A program made the translations under genes and the position numbers. From assembly GCA_030627005.1 (NCBI GenBank), contig DAOUSW010000018.1, positions 1 through 38,885 of the forward strand: DNA of 38,885 bases, given 5' to 3'. Origin of the DNA: MTP4 sp9310u (GTDB lineage Archaea > Halobacteriota > Methanosarcinia > Methanosarcinales > Methanosarcinaceae). A model generated the notes under the pieces. That model was not told where the DNA came from. It saw nothing but the letters and a program-made list of their open reading frames with translations, and searched no databases. Numbering within the stretch: position 1 is the first letter of the stretch; each line of letters begins with the position of its first letter. Positions 32,600 to 38,885 of the stretch are shown one piece after another.

Positions 32600-33379
32600 G
32601 TGGATTACTATCAATTGCTGGACATTCCCAGGGTTGCAAACCCTGAAGACATTGAATACAGGTATCATGAACTTGCAAAAAAATACCATCCGGATAGGTC
32701 TAAATCCCCTGATGCCCATGAAAAGTTCATAAAAATCAAAGAGGCTTACGAGACTCTAAAAAACCCTCGGAAAAGGAAGGTATACGACTCATGCCTGCCC
32801 CCTGAAGAAAAGGCAGTGGAAGCTTCTTCCGAACCAGAGGGTCCCGAGGACTTTTCTTCCGATTCCGAAGCCCCTTCTCCGGAATCTTCCATTTCTCCAG
32901 CTCCCGACCAGCCTGTTTCAGGTCCTAAGGGCGCTTTCAAATCGACCGGTATTTCCTACGTTTCTTTCAAATCCGATCGTGAATCCTACCCTGCCAGCCA
33001 GGCTTCTTCTTCCAAAGGTCCGGGCGAATCCGGAAAACCCGGGCAGTCTAAATACGTTCATTCTGAAAAGAGTTTAAACCGTCATGACCGGTCGAAAGAA
33101 GTTTCATACGACTCAGGGCAAAACAGTGCGGACTGGTCCTATGTGAAAGTTAAATATGAAGGAATTGATGAAGATATTGATGACGACGCCGGCAAAAAAT
33201 CCGGGTTTTCAGCAGGTTTCATCGTAAGGAAGGCTTTCCGTTATGCTGTTGTCCTTATCTGTATTTTCCTGGTCCTGACGATCGTTTCCCCTGACCTTGT
33301 GGGGGCAAAGGCTTCAGGATTAGGTGCTGTAACAGAAACTTTTGATAAGGTGGTGCTTTTAGCAAAAAGCCTGATCTGA
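32600..33379 (+). CDS. Membrane-anchored J-domain (DnaJ-like) protein
   Basis: A co-chaperone that should stimulate the neighbouring Hsp70. The J domain is at the very N-terminus, DYYQLLDIPRVANPEDIEYR, with the HPD motif in AKKYHPDRSKSP and the end FIKIKEAYETLKNPRKRKVYD. A long Ser/Pro-rich low-complexity linker follows (about residues 70-200). One transmembrane helix near the C-terminus (AVVLICIFLVLTIV) leaves a short tail. There is no zinc-finger or CTD of classical DnaJ. I choose GTG 32600, seven bases after GGGGGA; the longer frame from ATG 32573 would add nine residues. A 13-bp tandem array starts at the stop codon. With the Hsp70 it looks like a two-gene operon; a membrane-linked chaperone pair is inferred. 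Confidence 0.87.
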   Translation: MDYYQLLDIPRVANPEDIEYRYHELAKKYHPDRSKSPDAHEKFIKIKEAYETLKNPRKRKVYDSCLPPEEKAVEASSEPEGPEDFSSDSEAPSPESSISPAPDQPVSGPKGAFKSTGISYVSFKSDRESYPASQASSSKGPGESGKPGQSKYVHSEKSLNRHDRSKEVSYDSGQNSADWSYVKVKYEGIDEDIDDDAGKKSGFSAGFIVRKAFRYAVVLICIFLVLTIVSPDLVGAKASGLGAVTETFDKVVLLAKSLI

Positions 33380-33478
33380 GTGTTTTGATCTAAGTGTTTG
33401 ATCTAAGTGTTTGATCTAAGTGTTTGATCTAAGTGTTTGATCTAAGTGTTTGATCTAAGTGTTTGATCTAAGTATTTT
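33373..33478. repeat. 13-bp tandem repeat at the J-protein stop, about 8 copies
   Basis: GATCTAAGTGTTT is repeated perfectly six times from 33387, with 14-base variants at both ends. The J-protein TGA lies inside the first variant unit (GATCTGAGTGTTTT). Confidence 0.97.
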
Positions 33479-33501
33479 GACCTGTATGTTTTTTCTTTTT
33501 T

Positions 33502-34209
33502 TCAGGCTTGAGTCCCTGGAAGGCTTGACAGCCCATCTTCTATTTCTTTAACTTTTTCAAAAGCAATCCCTAGAGGGGCTTCAAAGTCCTCATACCCGCT
33601 GTGCTTCCTTGACCCTTTGCACCCGAAAGAAAGCCCCAGGCCTTCCCGGAGGGCGAGCACCGTACAGTCCCCGCAGACGGAAGCAGCGCCCAGGGTATCC
33701 AGTTTTACCCTTTCTCCTTTTGCATATGCACTGGCCTGGACGATTCGCATGGCTTTTTCGGGTTTCAGGAAAAGGATCAGTACGTCAAAACCGCCTTTGT
33801 TCAGGGAAAGGGGCTCGATTCTTACGGAACAGAATTTTTTCTCGAACCTGGGAAGCGCCAGAGCCGCTTTTTCAGCAGCCTGCGGATCCCTGTACCTGCC
33901 GGATTTCAGGTAGTAAGCAGCCGGGCTCTCTTCCGAAAGGCCGAGCACGTAATCTCCCGGGGAACAGCCCTGCCCCGAGATCCTGAAAGTTTCCCCGAAA
34001 CGGGCTTTGTGCACGAGTTCGCAGAAGAGCAGGTCGGATTTTTCTGCCCTCCCCGCTTCTCCTGCCCCGGCCTCTTCTCCTATTTCGGGTTCAAATGTTA
34101 CACATACGGGTTCTCCGGCTTCCATCAGCCCTGTAAGTTCCGGATATTTTGAACCCTGTATCTGTTCCCTGCTTTCCACTGCAATCCCTTCCAGGGTACC
34201 CTTACTCAA
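33502..34209 (-). CDS. DUF169 family protein (COG2043)
   Basis: A conserved archaeal and anaerobe family of unknown function. The 235-residue protein shows the family's cysteine-bearing segments: DLLFCELVHKARFGETF, ISGQGCSPGDYVLGL, and ASVCGDCTVLALREGLGLSF followed by GCKGSRKHSGY. The middle RFEKKFCSVRIEPLS and ILFLKPEKAMRIVQA are also typical. It begins at TTG 34209, whose TTGAG overlaps the SepRS stop (GAGTAA), so translation is probably coupled to SepRS. The cysteine pattern suggests metal, thiol or sulfur chemistry, which would fit next to a tRNA-cysteine pathway gene, but this is inference. It is soluble: no signal or membrane segment. Confidence 0.85.
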   Translation of the reverse strand: MSKGTLEGIAVESREQIQGSKYPELTGLMEAGEPVCVTFEPEIGEEAGAGEAGRAEKSDLLFCELVHKARFGETFRISGQGCSPGDYVLGLSEESPAAYYLKSGRYRDPQAAEKAALALPRFEKKFCSVRIEPLSLNKGGFDVLILFLKPEKAMRIVQASAYAKGERVKLDTLGAASVCGDCTVLALREGLGLSFGCKGSRKHSGYEDFEAPLGIAFEKVKEIEDGLSSLPGTQA

Positions 34210-35821
34210 ACTCAGCTTTAACTGTGGTGAATATAGGGCCTCTGATATCGATTTTCTTTTTCTTACCCGTGATATAGCGCTGGGCCATGGGGCCTATCTT
34301 CAGGTTGACTTCCGAAGGGACCTTTACAATCCTTACCCTTGTAATGTGTTCCTCTGCCCCGGACATTGCGGCTTCTTCGATTTCCCGGGCAGCCTGGGCG
34401 GCAAAAGCTTCTATGAAGCGGACCCCGGCCATTGCGGAATGGTTTTCAAAGGCTTTCTGCCATTTTTTGGTGTTCGGGAGTCCCAGGATGTCTCCATTAT
34501 AGGCGACGACTTCGTTAAAAGCTGCGGGACCGCAGAGTTTTGTCTCTTCCTCGGGCTCGATTACGGAGACCTTTACCTTCTTTCCGCAAACTTCTCCTTC
34601 CCAGGCGGGGAAGGCGCAGGGGCTAGGTTCGCTCCCGTGCAGTTCGCACTGGGCAACCACTGCTTCCACGATTTCCCTTCCTTCGGAGGTTTCAGGGACT
34701 CTGTCCACAAAGACCTGCTTTGCAAGCTCGCTGTCGGACATCTCCCATTCACAGTACTGGGGGATCTGCGGATAGGTCAAAGAGCGGATGTCAGGGGCGT
34801 CGTGGAGGATCATGGCAAGACGCTCGACCCCGAGTCCCAGGTTCATGACCGGACACGGGATGTCATATTCGGCAAGAGCTGTCGGGGAATAGATCCCGAA
34901 GGTTGCGACCTCGATCCAGCCGTCCGAGTACTTGGAGTTCGAACCCACGAGTTTCGGGTGGAAAGCAAAGACTTCGATCTGGGTATCAGGCACATAGTAC
35001 TTGCTGCGTTTTTCGTCGGGCCTGAAGAGGAACTTTTCAAAGCCGAACTGGGAGAGGAGTCCTTCTGCAACGGCTTTCCCGTGGTCTACAGTCACGTCCT
35101 CGTCCATAATAACGCAGGAAGCCGAGTAATAGGTCATGAGCCTGGATGCGTCTTCCTGCTGTTCCCGCCTGAAACAGCGGTCCACTGAGAAGAAATGGAA
35201 GGGAGGTTCTTTTCGCTCAAGCAGAGCGCCAAGGGAAATGAACCAGCCGCTGGTCATGTGGCTGCGCAGGGTCTTTGTGCTTGCCACGGGCACCAGTTCC
35301 TTGAATTCCGGGAAAACCCGGTCGATCATCTCAGCCACAAGGGCGTCCGAAACCTCCAGAGCCGCGGCAATTTCAGGGACCAGGTCATCTCCTTCAACCT
35401 TGCCCTTCTTGTATGCATGGAGGACTTTTCTTATTTTGTCAACGCCTTCTTCCCCAACGTCTCCCAGGATCTCCATGACCTGGGCGATTCTCTCGTCGGA
35501 AATCCCCACATTCGGGCGGGGCAGGCCTGCAAGGTAGAAACAGCGGTCCAGGACTGCCAGGGCTTCGCCTCCGAACTGCTTGTGGACTTCCTTTTCATCC
35601 ACGATCAGAGGGTTCATCATTTCTTCAAAGCCCATGCGGAGGTAAGCTTCCCTCAGCTTCTGGATTGTGTCATAGACAGGGTGGGCTTTCCCGTACTTCA
35701 GGGTGGTCCTTGGGTAACGTTCGTTCAGGGTAGGGGTCCTGACCAGGTTTTTGCCTTCGTTCCAGGCAAGGTCAAAATTCTCCTTTGCTTCCTTTTTTAT
35801 CTTCTCTGGATCAAATCTCAT
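34202..35821 (-). CDS. sepS: O-phosphoserine--tRNA(Cys) ligase (SepRS)
   Basis: Charges tRNA(Cys) with O-phosphoserine, later converted to cysteine by SepCysS, the indirect cysteine route of methanogens. Class II synthetase motifs are present: QKLREAYLRMGFEEMMNPLI, LRSHMTSGWF, then motif 2 FFSVDRCFRREQQEDASRLM and motif 3 PVMNLGLGVERLAMIL. The phosphoserine pocket HMTSGW is intact. Length 539 and the overall sequence fit SepRS rather than the related PheRS alpha chain, as which it has been mis-annotated in older genomes. The ATG follows GAGGA by 8 bases. The downstream DUF169 gene overlaps its stop codon. SepCysS is not in the window. Upstream spacer 35822-36085 is filled with ATTATGGAA-type imperfect repeats. 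Confidence 0.96.
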   Translation of the reverse strand: MRFDPEKIKKEAKENFDLAWNEGKNLVRTPTLNERYPRTTLKYGKAHPVYDTIQKLREAYLRMGFEEMMNPLIVDEKEVHKQFGGEALAVLDRCFYLAGLPRPNVGISDERIAQVMEILGDVGEEGVDKIRKVLHAYKKGKVEGDDLVPEIAAALEVSDALVAEMIDRVFPEFKELVPVASTKTLRSHMTSGWFISLGALLERKEPPFHFFSVDRCFRREQQEDASRLMTYYSASCVIMDEDVTVDHGKAVAEGLLSQFGFEKFLFRPDEKRSKYYVPDTQIEVFAFHPKLVGSNSKYSDGWIEVATFGIYSPTALAEYDIPCPVMNLGLGVERLAMILHDAPDIRSLTYPQIPQYCEWEMSDSELAKQVFVDRVPETSEGREIVEAVVAQCELHGSEPSPCAFPAWEGEVCGKKVKVSVIEPEEETKLCGPAAFNEVVAYNGDILGLPNTKKWQKAFENHSAMAGVRFIEAFAAQAAREIEEAAMSGAEEHITRVRIVKVPSEVNLKIGPMAQRYITGKKKKIDIRGPIFTTVKAEFE

Positions 35822-35882
35822 GGGTATCCTCTTGTTATCGATTATTGGAATCCTTTGTCGCAGTGCTTATTTATCTGTTCAT

Positions 35883-36070
35883 TATGAAGTCTGAATTATG
35901 GTTTGAATTATGGAATTCCGCATTATGGAAGTTTGAATTATGAAATTCTGTATTATGATTATGAAGTTTGCATTATGGGAATTCTGTATTATGGAAGTTT
36001 GGATTATGAAATCCTGTATTATGTTTATAAAGTTTGAATTATGAAATTCTGTATTATGGAAGTTTGATGA
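35883..36070. repeat. Imperfect ATTATG repeat tract upstream of sepS
   Basis: Variants of GAATTATGAAATTCTGTATTATGGAAGTTT recur about six times at uneven spacing between the 3' end of the translin gene and the 5' end of sepS. ATTATGGAAGTTTG recurs exactly at several places. Confidence 0.9.
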
Positions 36071-36085
36071 TATGGTTAATTTGAT

Positions 36086-36763
36086 TTACCGTGATCCCGG
36101 GCCCGTGTGTTCCTCAGGGAACGGTGCGGGCTCAAGCCTGGATTCCAGTTCCCTCATTGCCGTTTCCAGTTTCTTTTGCTGGATTGCGTTGATGAGGTCT
36201 CCCCTGGTCTTTTCGATCAGGCCGCGGGCTACGTCGGTCTTTCGCCTGAGCCCCCGGGTTATCGCATCCGGGTAGTCAAAGTCCATAAGGACTGCATGGA
36301 TATTTTCCATTATCCCTAAAAACACTTCGGCTTTTTCCAGGGCTTCCGTCCTTATAAGGTCCAGGACATGTCTCCGGAGTTCTCCCACCACGTCTCCGAG
36401 CCCGTTCAGGTAGGCTGCATATCCGATGCTCAGGGCTTCCGGGGAAGGCAGTGTTTCAGGTTTTTCTTCTTCCCTGAGCAGGCTTAAAAGGATGGAGGCT
36501 TCCGCAAACTCCTGCTGGGCGTGTTCCACAAAGCCTGCGTGGTAAATGTCAGAGTGCTCTTCGAAGAGAACATCAAGCTGGAAGAGGGCTTTTTTTGCCT
36601 CTTCGATGTTCTTTTCTGCTTTTTTGAAATTCTGTCCGTGCAGGGCAAACGTAGCGGTCCGACAGTCCCTAACGACCTGCCGGGAAAGCTTTAGCCCTTC
36701 TTCCCTTACCCTATCCTTGGCCTCAAAATTTTCCCTTACCCTGGCTGAAATTTCTTCGAGCAT
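36086..36763 (-). CDS. Translin family protein
   Basis: Archaeal homolog of translin (COG2178), an all-helical nucleic-acid-binding protein; the eukaryotic translin/TRAX complex binds and trims RNA. The 225-residue product has the family's helical pattern: ENFEAKDRVREEGLKLSRQV, RDCRTATFALHGQNFKKAE, EHAQQEFAEASILLSLL, GYAAYLNGLGDVVGELRRH and VLMDFDYPDAITRGLRRKTD, the last being the most conserved family segment. The acidic residues used by TRAX for RNase activity (E-E-D cluster) may be present in QEFAEAS and the GDVVGE segment, so nuclease activity cannot be excluded. The ATG has AGGGGG upstream at a loose spacing. It stands alone. Confidence 0.88.
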   Translation of the reverse strand: MLEEISARVRENFEAKDRVREEGLKLSRQVVRDCRTATFALHGQNFKKAEKNIEEAKKALFQLDVLFEEHSDIYHAGFVEHAQQEFAEASILLSLLREEEKPETLPSPEALSIGYAAYLNGLGDVVGELRRHVLDLIRTEALEKAEVFLGIMENIHAVLMDFDYPDAITRGLRRKTDVARGLIEKTRGDLINAIQQKKLETAMRELESRLEPAPFPEEHTGPGSR

Positions 36764-37404
36764 TTATTTCATTACCCCCTTGAAAAGACCCGTTTCAAAC
36801 CTTTCCCTTTATGGATTGTACAGGATTTGTTCAAAGTTTGCTGAATACTTCCAGCAATTTTCCCTTCAAACATATTATGCCTATCGGTGACAGCCATATT
36901 TCTGCAAATTTGTAACTTCTCTGTTTTCTCGGGGTTTCCGGAGTTTTTCCTGTTCCGATAAGCTCCGTTTCGATAAGCTCCAATAGATCCAAAACGAGGC
37001 TTCTAATTATGCTTCACATGGAATGGATAAAAAAGAAGTAAAGGGTGTTTTTTCCCTCTTTTCTGTGCCCGGGCTTTCCCGGAAGCGCACCCGGTTCGGA
37101 GTGCACCCGCATCAGCCGATAGTATATATGGAAAGATAAAGATGACGTTTCCCTGCTGTCTTTTTTCAGAACGAGGTAACCTTTTGGGCTTTAAACAGGG
37201 AGGTCTTAAAAACGTGTTCGAAGCGCGTTTTCCGGCTCCGGGGCTTTAAATCCGTTTTTAGCGGGTGTATTTGGTTTTTTATTCTGGGTTTATCGTAAGA
37301 GTTAAGGGAGAATTGTGTTTTTTGGAAAAATTGTGTCCTTTGAGAAATTGTGTTTTTTTCTTGTTTCAAGTGTCAATTTAAGCGCCATTCACTCATCAAC
37401 GGAT
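36764..37404. other. 640-bp spacer between translin and UPF0147 genes
   Basis: No convincing gene. It holds a stem GTGC-CCGGG-CTTT-CCCGG-AAGC-GCAC (37065-37090) and a TATA-like AGTATATATGG at about 37119-37129 on the plus strand that could start a small RNA. A 67-codon minus-strand frame (37166-37369) is low-complexity and not supported. Confidence 0.4.
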
Positions 37405-37677
37405 TTATTCGTCAACGGGAATGGTTTCGAGCTGGCTTGAGAGGTTCCAGATAAGGGTTCTTGTGTGCAGTGGGAGGTTCGGGTCGTTGCTGACGTCCTC
37501 GAGAATGGAGATGCTGGATGCGGCCCTGAGGAAAAGGGGCTCGGAATCGTTGTTAAGGATGTCCGTGATTTCGTTTACGGAACGCCTGATATTTCTGGGA
37601 ACCGACGAGTCGTTGGTTATGCTTTCTAAGACGTGGAGACATTGCCTGATAACTTCTGTTGAATCAACTGATGACAT
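37405..37677 (-). CDS. UPF0147 family protein
   Basis: A 90-residue helical protein of a family conserved across archaea, function unknown. The family core is visible: LESITNDSSVPRNIRRSVNE, ITDILNNDSEPLFLRAASSI and LEDVSNDPNLPLHTRTLIW, a two-repeat layout of V-P-R-N-I-R / L-P-L-H-T-R. The ATG has an almost perfect Shine-Dalgarno AAGGTGAT seven bases upstream. A minus-strand TATA-like TTTTATATAAC lies at about 37745-37755, 70 bases before the start. Single gene, divergent from the p27-like gene. Confidence 0.93.
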   Translation of the reverse strand: MSSVDSTEVIRQCLHVLESITNDSSVPRNIRRSVNEITDILNNDSEPLFLRAASSISILEDVSNDPNLPLHTRTLIWNLSSQLETIPVDE

Positions 37678-37744
37678 TCAAATCACCTTCGGTGGTTAAT
37701 TATAACGTAAAAATAAGAGCTAGCTAATTTAGTGTAAGATAGGT

Positions 37745-37756
37745 TTGTTATATAAA
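37745..37756 (-). promoter_or_regulatory. Candidate TATA box of the UPF0147 gene
   Basis: TTTTATATAAC on the minus strand, about 70 bases ahead of the ATG, giving a leader of about 45 nt. Confidence 0.45.
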
Positions 37757-37918
37757 ATATTATCGGTAATTCCAGGTATTGTCATTTTTTTATTTCTCAT
37801 TGTCTTTTCGTATAGTGTTTTTATTTCCCCTCTGTATTTCCTTTATTCTGGTCTTTTCCTTTACCCTGATGCTTTATTTTATCCTGGGATTTTTCCCTTG
37901 AAGGGCAGATTAAGGTAG

Positions 37919-38082
37919 TTTATAGTCCCAAACGTAAATATTTTCACTTACATATAACCACGGAAGACACAGAAAGCACGGAAGGATTGTGCCCCTATTT
38001 CCTTTATTCCGTGTTTTCCGCGCTTTCTGTGGTTAAACCTTCACTTGAGATTGCGAAAGGAATTTTGGTTATTAACTATAAT
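37919..38082 (+). repeat. MITE-like dispersed element, copy C (164 bp)
   Basis: Same orientation and core as copy A, with ends TTTATAGTC and AACTATAAT and the ACCACGGAA...TTTCTGTGGT inverted repeat. It occupies the divergent spacer between UPF0147 and the p27-like gene, ending about 40 bases before the latter's TATA-like box. Confidence 0.85.
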
Positions 38083-38117
38083 TGGTCTTGAAAAGTGGTA
38101 ATTAATTCCTGGATCCA

Positions 38118-38131
38118 CTATAATATATACG
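38118..38131 (+). promoter_or_regulatory. Candidate TATA box of the p27-like gene
   Basis: ACTATAATATATAC on the plus strand about 65 bases before the ATG; the implied leader is about 45 nt. Confidence 0.45.
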
Positions 38132-38192
38132 GAGCGGAAAGGAGAAATCTTATAAGAGAAGTACGAATGTGTGCAGAGAGGATGGTTAACAC

Positions 38193-38801
38193 ATGGATTC
38201 CGAGAAAGATCAGAAGGTAAAAAGAATAGCTCGCTTCCTTGAACTCGGAGGTACGATGCTTGCCGAGCACTGCAAAGTTTGTGGTGCTCCGAAGTTCAGG
38301 TACCAGGGTCAGGTAATCTGTCCAATCTGTGATGTCCGGGAGGAAGGCGAAGAAGAAGCTGAGGCATCCGTAGAAGCAGTCCCTGCAGCTCCCGTGGAAA
38401 GGCCTGCCCCGGAAACCGGAACTTTGCCTGAGAAAAGCAGGCCCCGGTATGATACAAACAGGGACGTCCAGGAAAGCCGTCAGAATTCCTGGTTCGAGCC
38501 CCGGAGAGCAGAAGCAGCTGCGGAAGTAGAAGAAAGGATCCCGCAGTTCAGGGCAGAGGCACAGAGAACCGTTCCCGAGAGCAAAGAGCTTCCCCGGCAG
38601 AAGGCTGAGGTACAAAAAGCCGGACCTGCTTACGTCCCCGAACTTCAGGGAGACCGGGCAGAACTTGAAGCCCTGCTCCTGAGAAAACTCATCAGCATTG
38701 CCACTTTCCTGCAGGCTGAAAAGGATCCCCGAAGGGTCATTGAGGAATTCGAACTTATTGAAAAAGGTCTGGGCCTTATCGAGAGCTTGAGAAAATACTG
38801 A
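38193..38801 (+). CDS. Autoantigen p27 (Sjogren/scleroderma autoantigen 1) domain zinc-ribbon protein
   Basis: A 202-residue protein. Residues 10-50 hold the family domain: RFLELGGTMLAEHCKVCGAP and VICPICDVREE, a CxxC...CxxC zinc ribbon. The function of the archaeal family is not established. The middle (about 55-150) is charged, Pro/Glu/Ala-rich and likely unstructured. The last ~45 residues form a helix (ELEALLLRKLISIATFLQAE) and end SLRKY. The start has GAGAGGATGG upstream. The stop TGA is embedded in an 11-bp tandem array, so the last residues derive from the first repeat unit. Confidence 0.88.
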   Translation: MDSEKDQKVKRIARFLELGGTMLAEHCKVCGAPKFRYQGQVICPICDVREEGEEEAEASVEAVPAAPVERPAPETGTLPEKSRPRYDTNRDVQESRQNSWFEPRRAEAAAEVEERIPQFRAEAQRTVPESKELPRQKAEVQKAGPAYVPELQGDRAELEALLLRKLISIATFLQAEKDPRRVIEEFELIEKGLGLIESLRKY

Positions 38802-38885
38802 GAAAATACTGAGAAAATACTGAGAAAATACTGAGAAAATACTGAGAAAATACTGAGAAAATACTGAGAAAATGCTGAGAAAATG
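38788..38885. repeat. 11-bp tandem repeat across the p27-like stop codon, about 9 copies
   Basis: TGAGAAAATAC repeats from inside the last codons of the gene to the window edge, with the last two copies carrying a T-to-G-type change (AAAATGC). The second unit supplies the stop codon. The array may continue past the window. Confidence 0.97.

Noticed and set aside
34202..35821. Phenylalanyl-tRNA synthetase alpha chain
   Set aside because: The class II motifs are related, but the HMTSGW pocket, DRCFRREQ motif 2 and 539-residue length match O-phosphoseryl-tRNA synthetase, and no PheRS beta gene is adjacent.
37166..37369. 67-codon minus-strand frame between translin and UPF0147
   Set aside because: Low-complexity K/Q/F/T composition from AT-rich spacer DNA, with no start signal and no recognisable motif.

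Overview
The window reads as chromosomal DNA of a methanogenic archaeon of the genus Methanosarcina or a very close relative. The archaeal markers are a group II chaperonin (thermosome) subunit, RadB, an Orc1/Cdc6 initiator, Sec61-beta, UPF0147, the autoantigen-p27 zinc-ribbon family and archaeal inositol-phosphate synthase. The methanogen markers are O-phosphoseryl-tRNA synthetase (SepRS) and a duplicated DUF1608-type S-layer protein. Genes are GC-richer than the AT-rich spacers, which are long and full of short tandem repeats, as is usual in Methanosarcina. There is no rRNA, recognisable tRNA, CRISPR array or transposase.

Layout. 1-7.6 kb: a lipoprotein binding protein of a NitT/TauT-type ABC transporter (minus) diverges from an HTH regulator. 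Next come a large S-layer protein whose frame is interrupted by in-frame TAG codons, and ThiL (both minus). 7.6-11.1 kb: the anaerobic ribonucleotide reductase operon nrdH-nrdD-nrdG (minus). 11.6-19 kb: radB, inositol-1-phosphate synthase (minus), an MtnA-type isomerase, the short Sec61-beta gene, a membrane-anchored alpha/beta hydrolase and a MutS-like ATPase with an N-terminal helix-hairpin-helix. 19.6-26.7 kb: a polyphosphate island with ppk1, ppx and a convergent CYTH-HTH-HD-CHAD fusion. 27.1-33.4 kb: orc1/cdc6, the thermosome subunit, and a lidless Hsp70 paralog (interrupted by an ochre codon) with a membrane-anchored J-protein. 33.5-38.9 kb: SepRS overlapping a DUF169 gene, translin, UPF0147 and the p27 zinc-ribbon protein.

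The most notable observation is that the S-layer gene continues in the same frame through a TAG into its CARDB and transmembrane parts, then through a second TAG into a short basic tail ending in TAA. I checked the stop codons of the other genes in the window and none uses TAG. In Methanosarcina UAG can encode pyrrolysine, so the gene is either a candidate pyrrolysine or readthrough surface protein, or a recent amber mutant.

Other structure worth attention: three copies of a ~165-bp MITE-like element with ATTATAGTC/GACTATAAT ends; tandem repeats starting at or just after stop codons, with units never a multiple of three; a 38-bp direct repeat in the transporter promoter; and a dyad just upstream of the thermosome TATA box. 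Functional assignments rest on motif recognition by eye. No database search was run.
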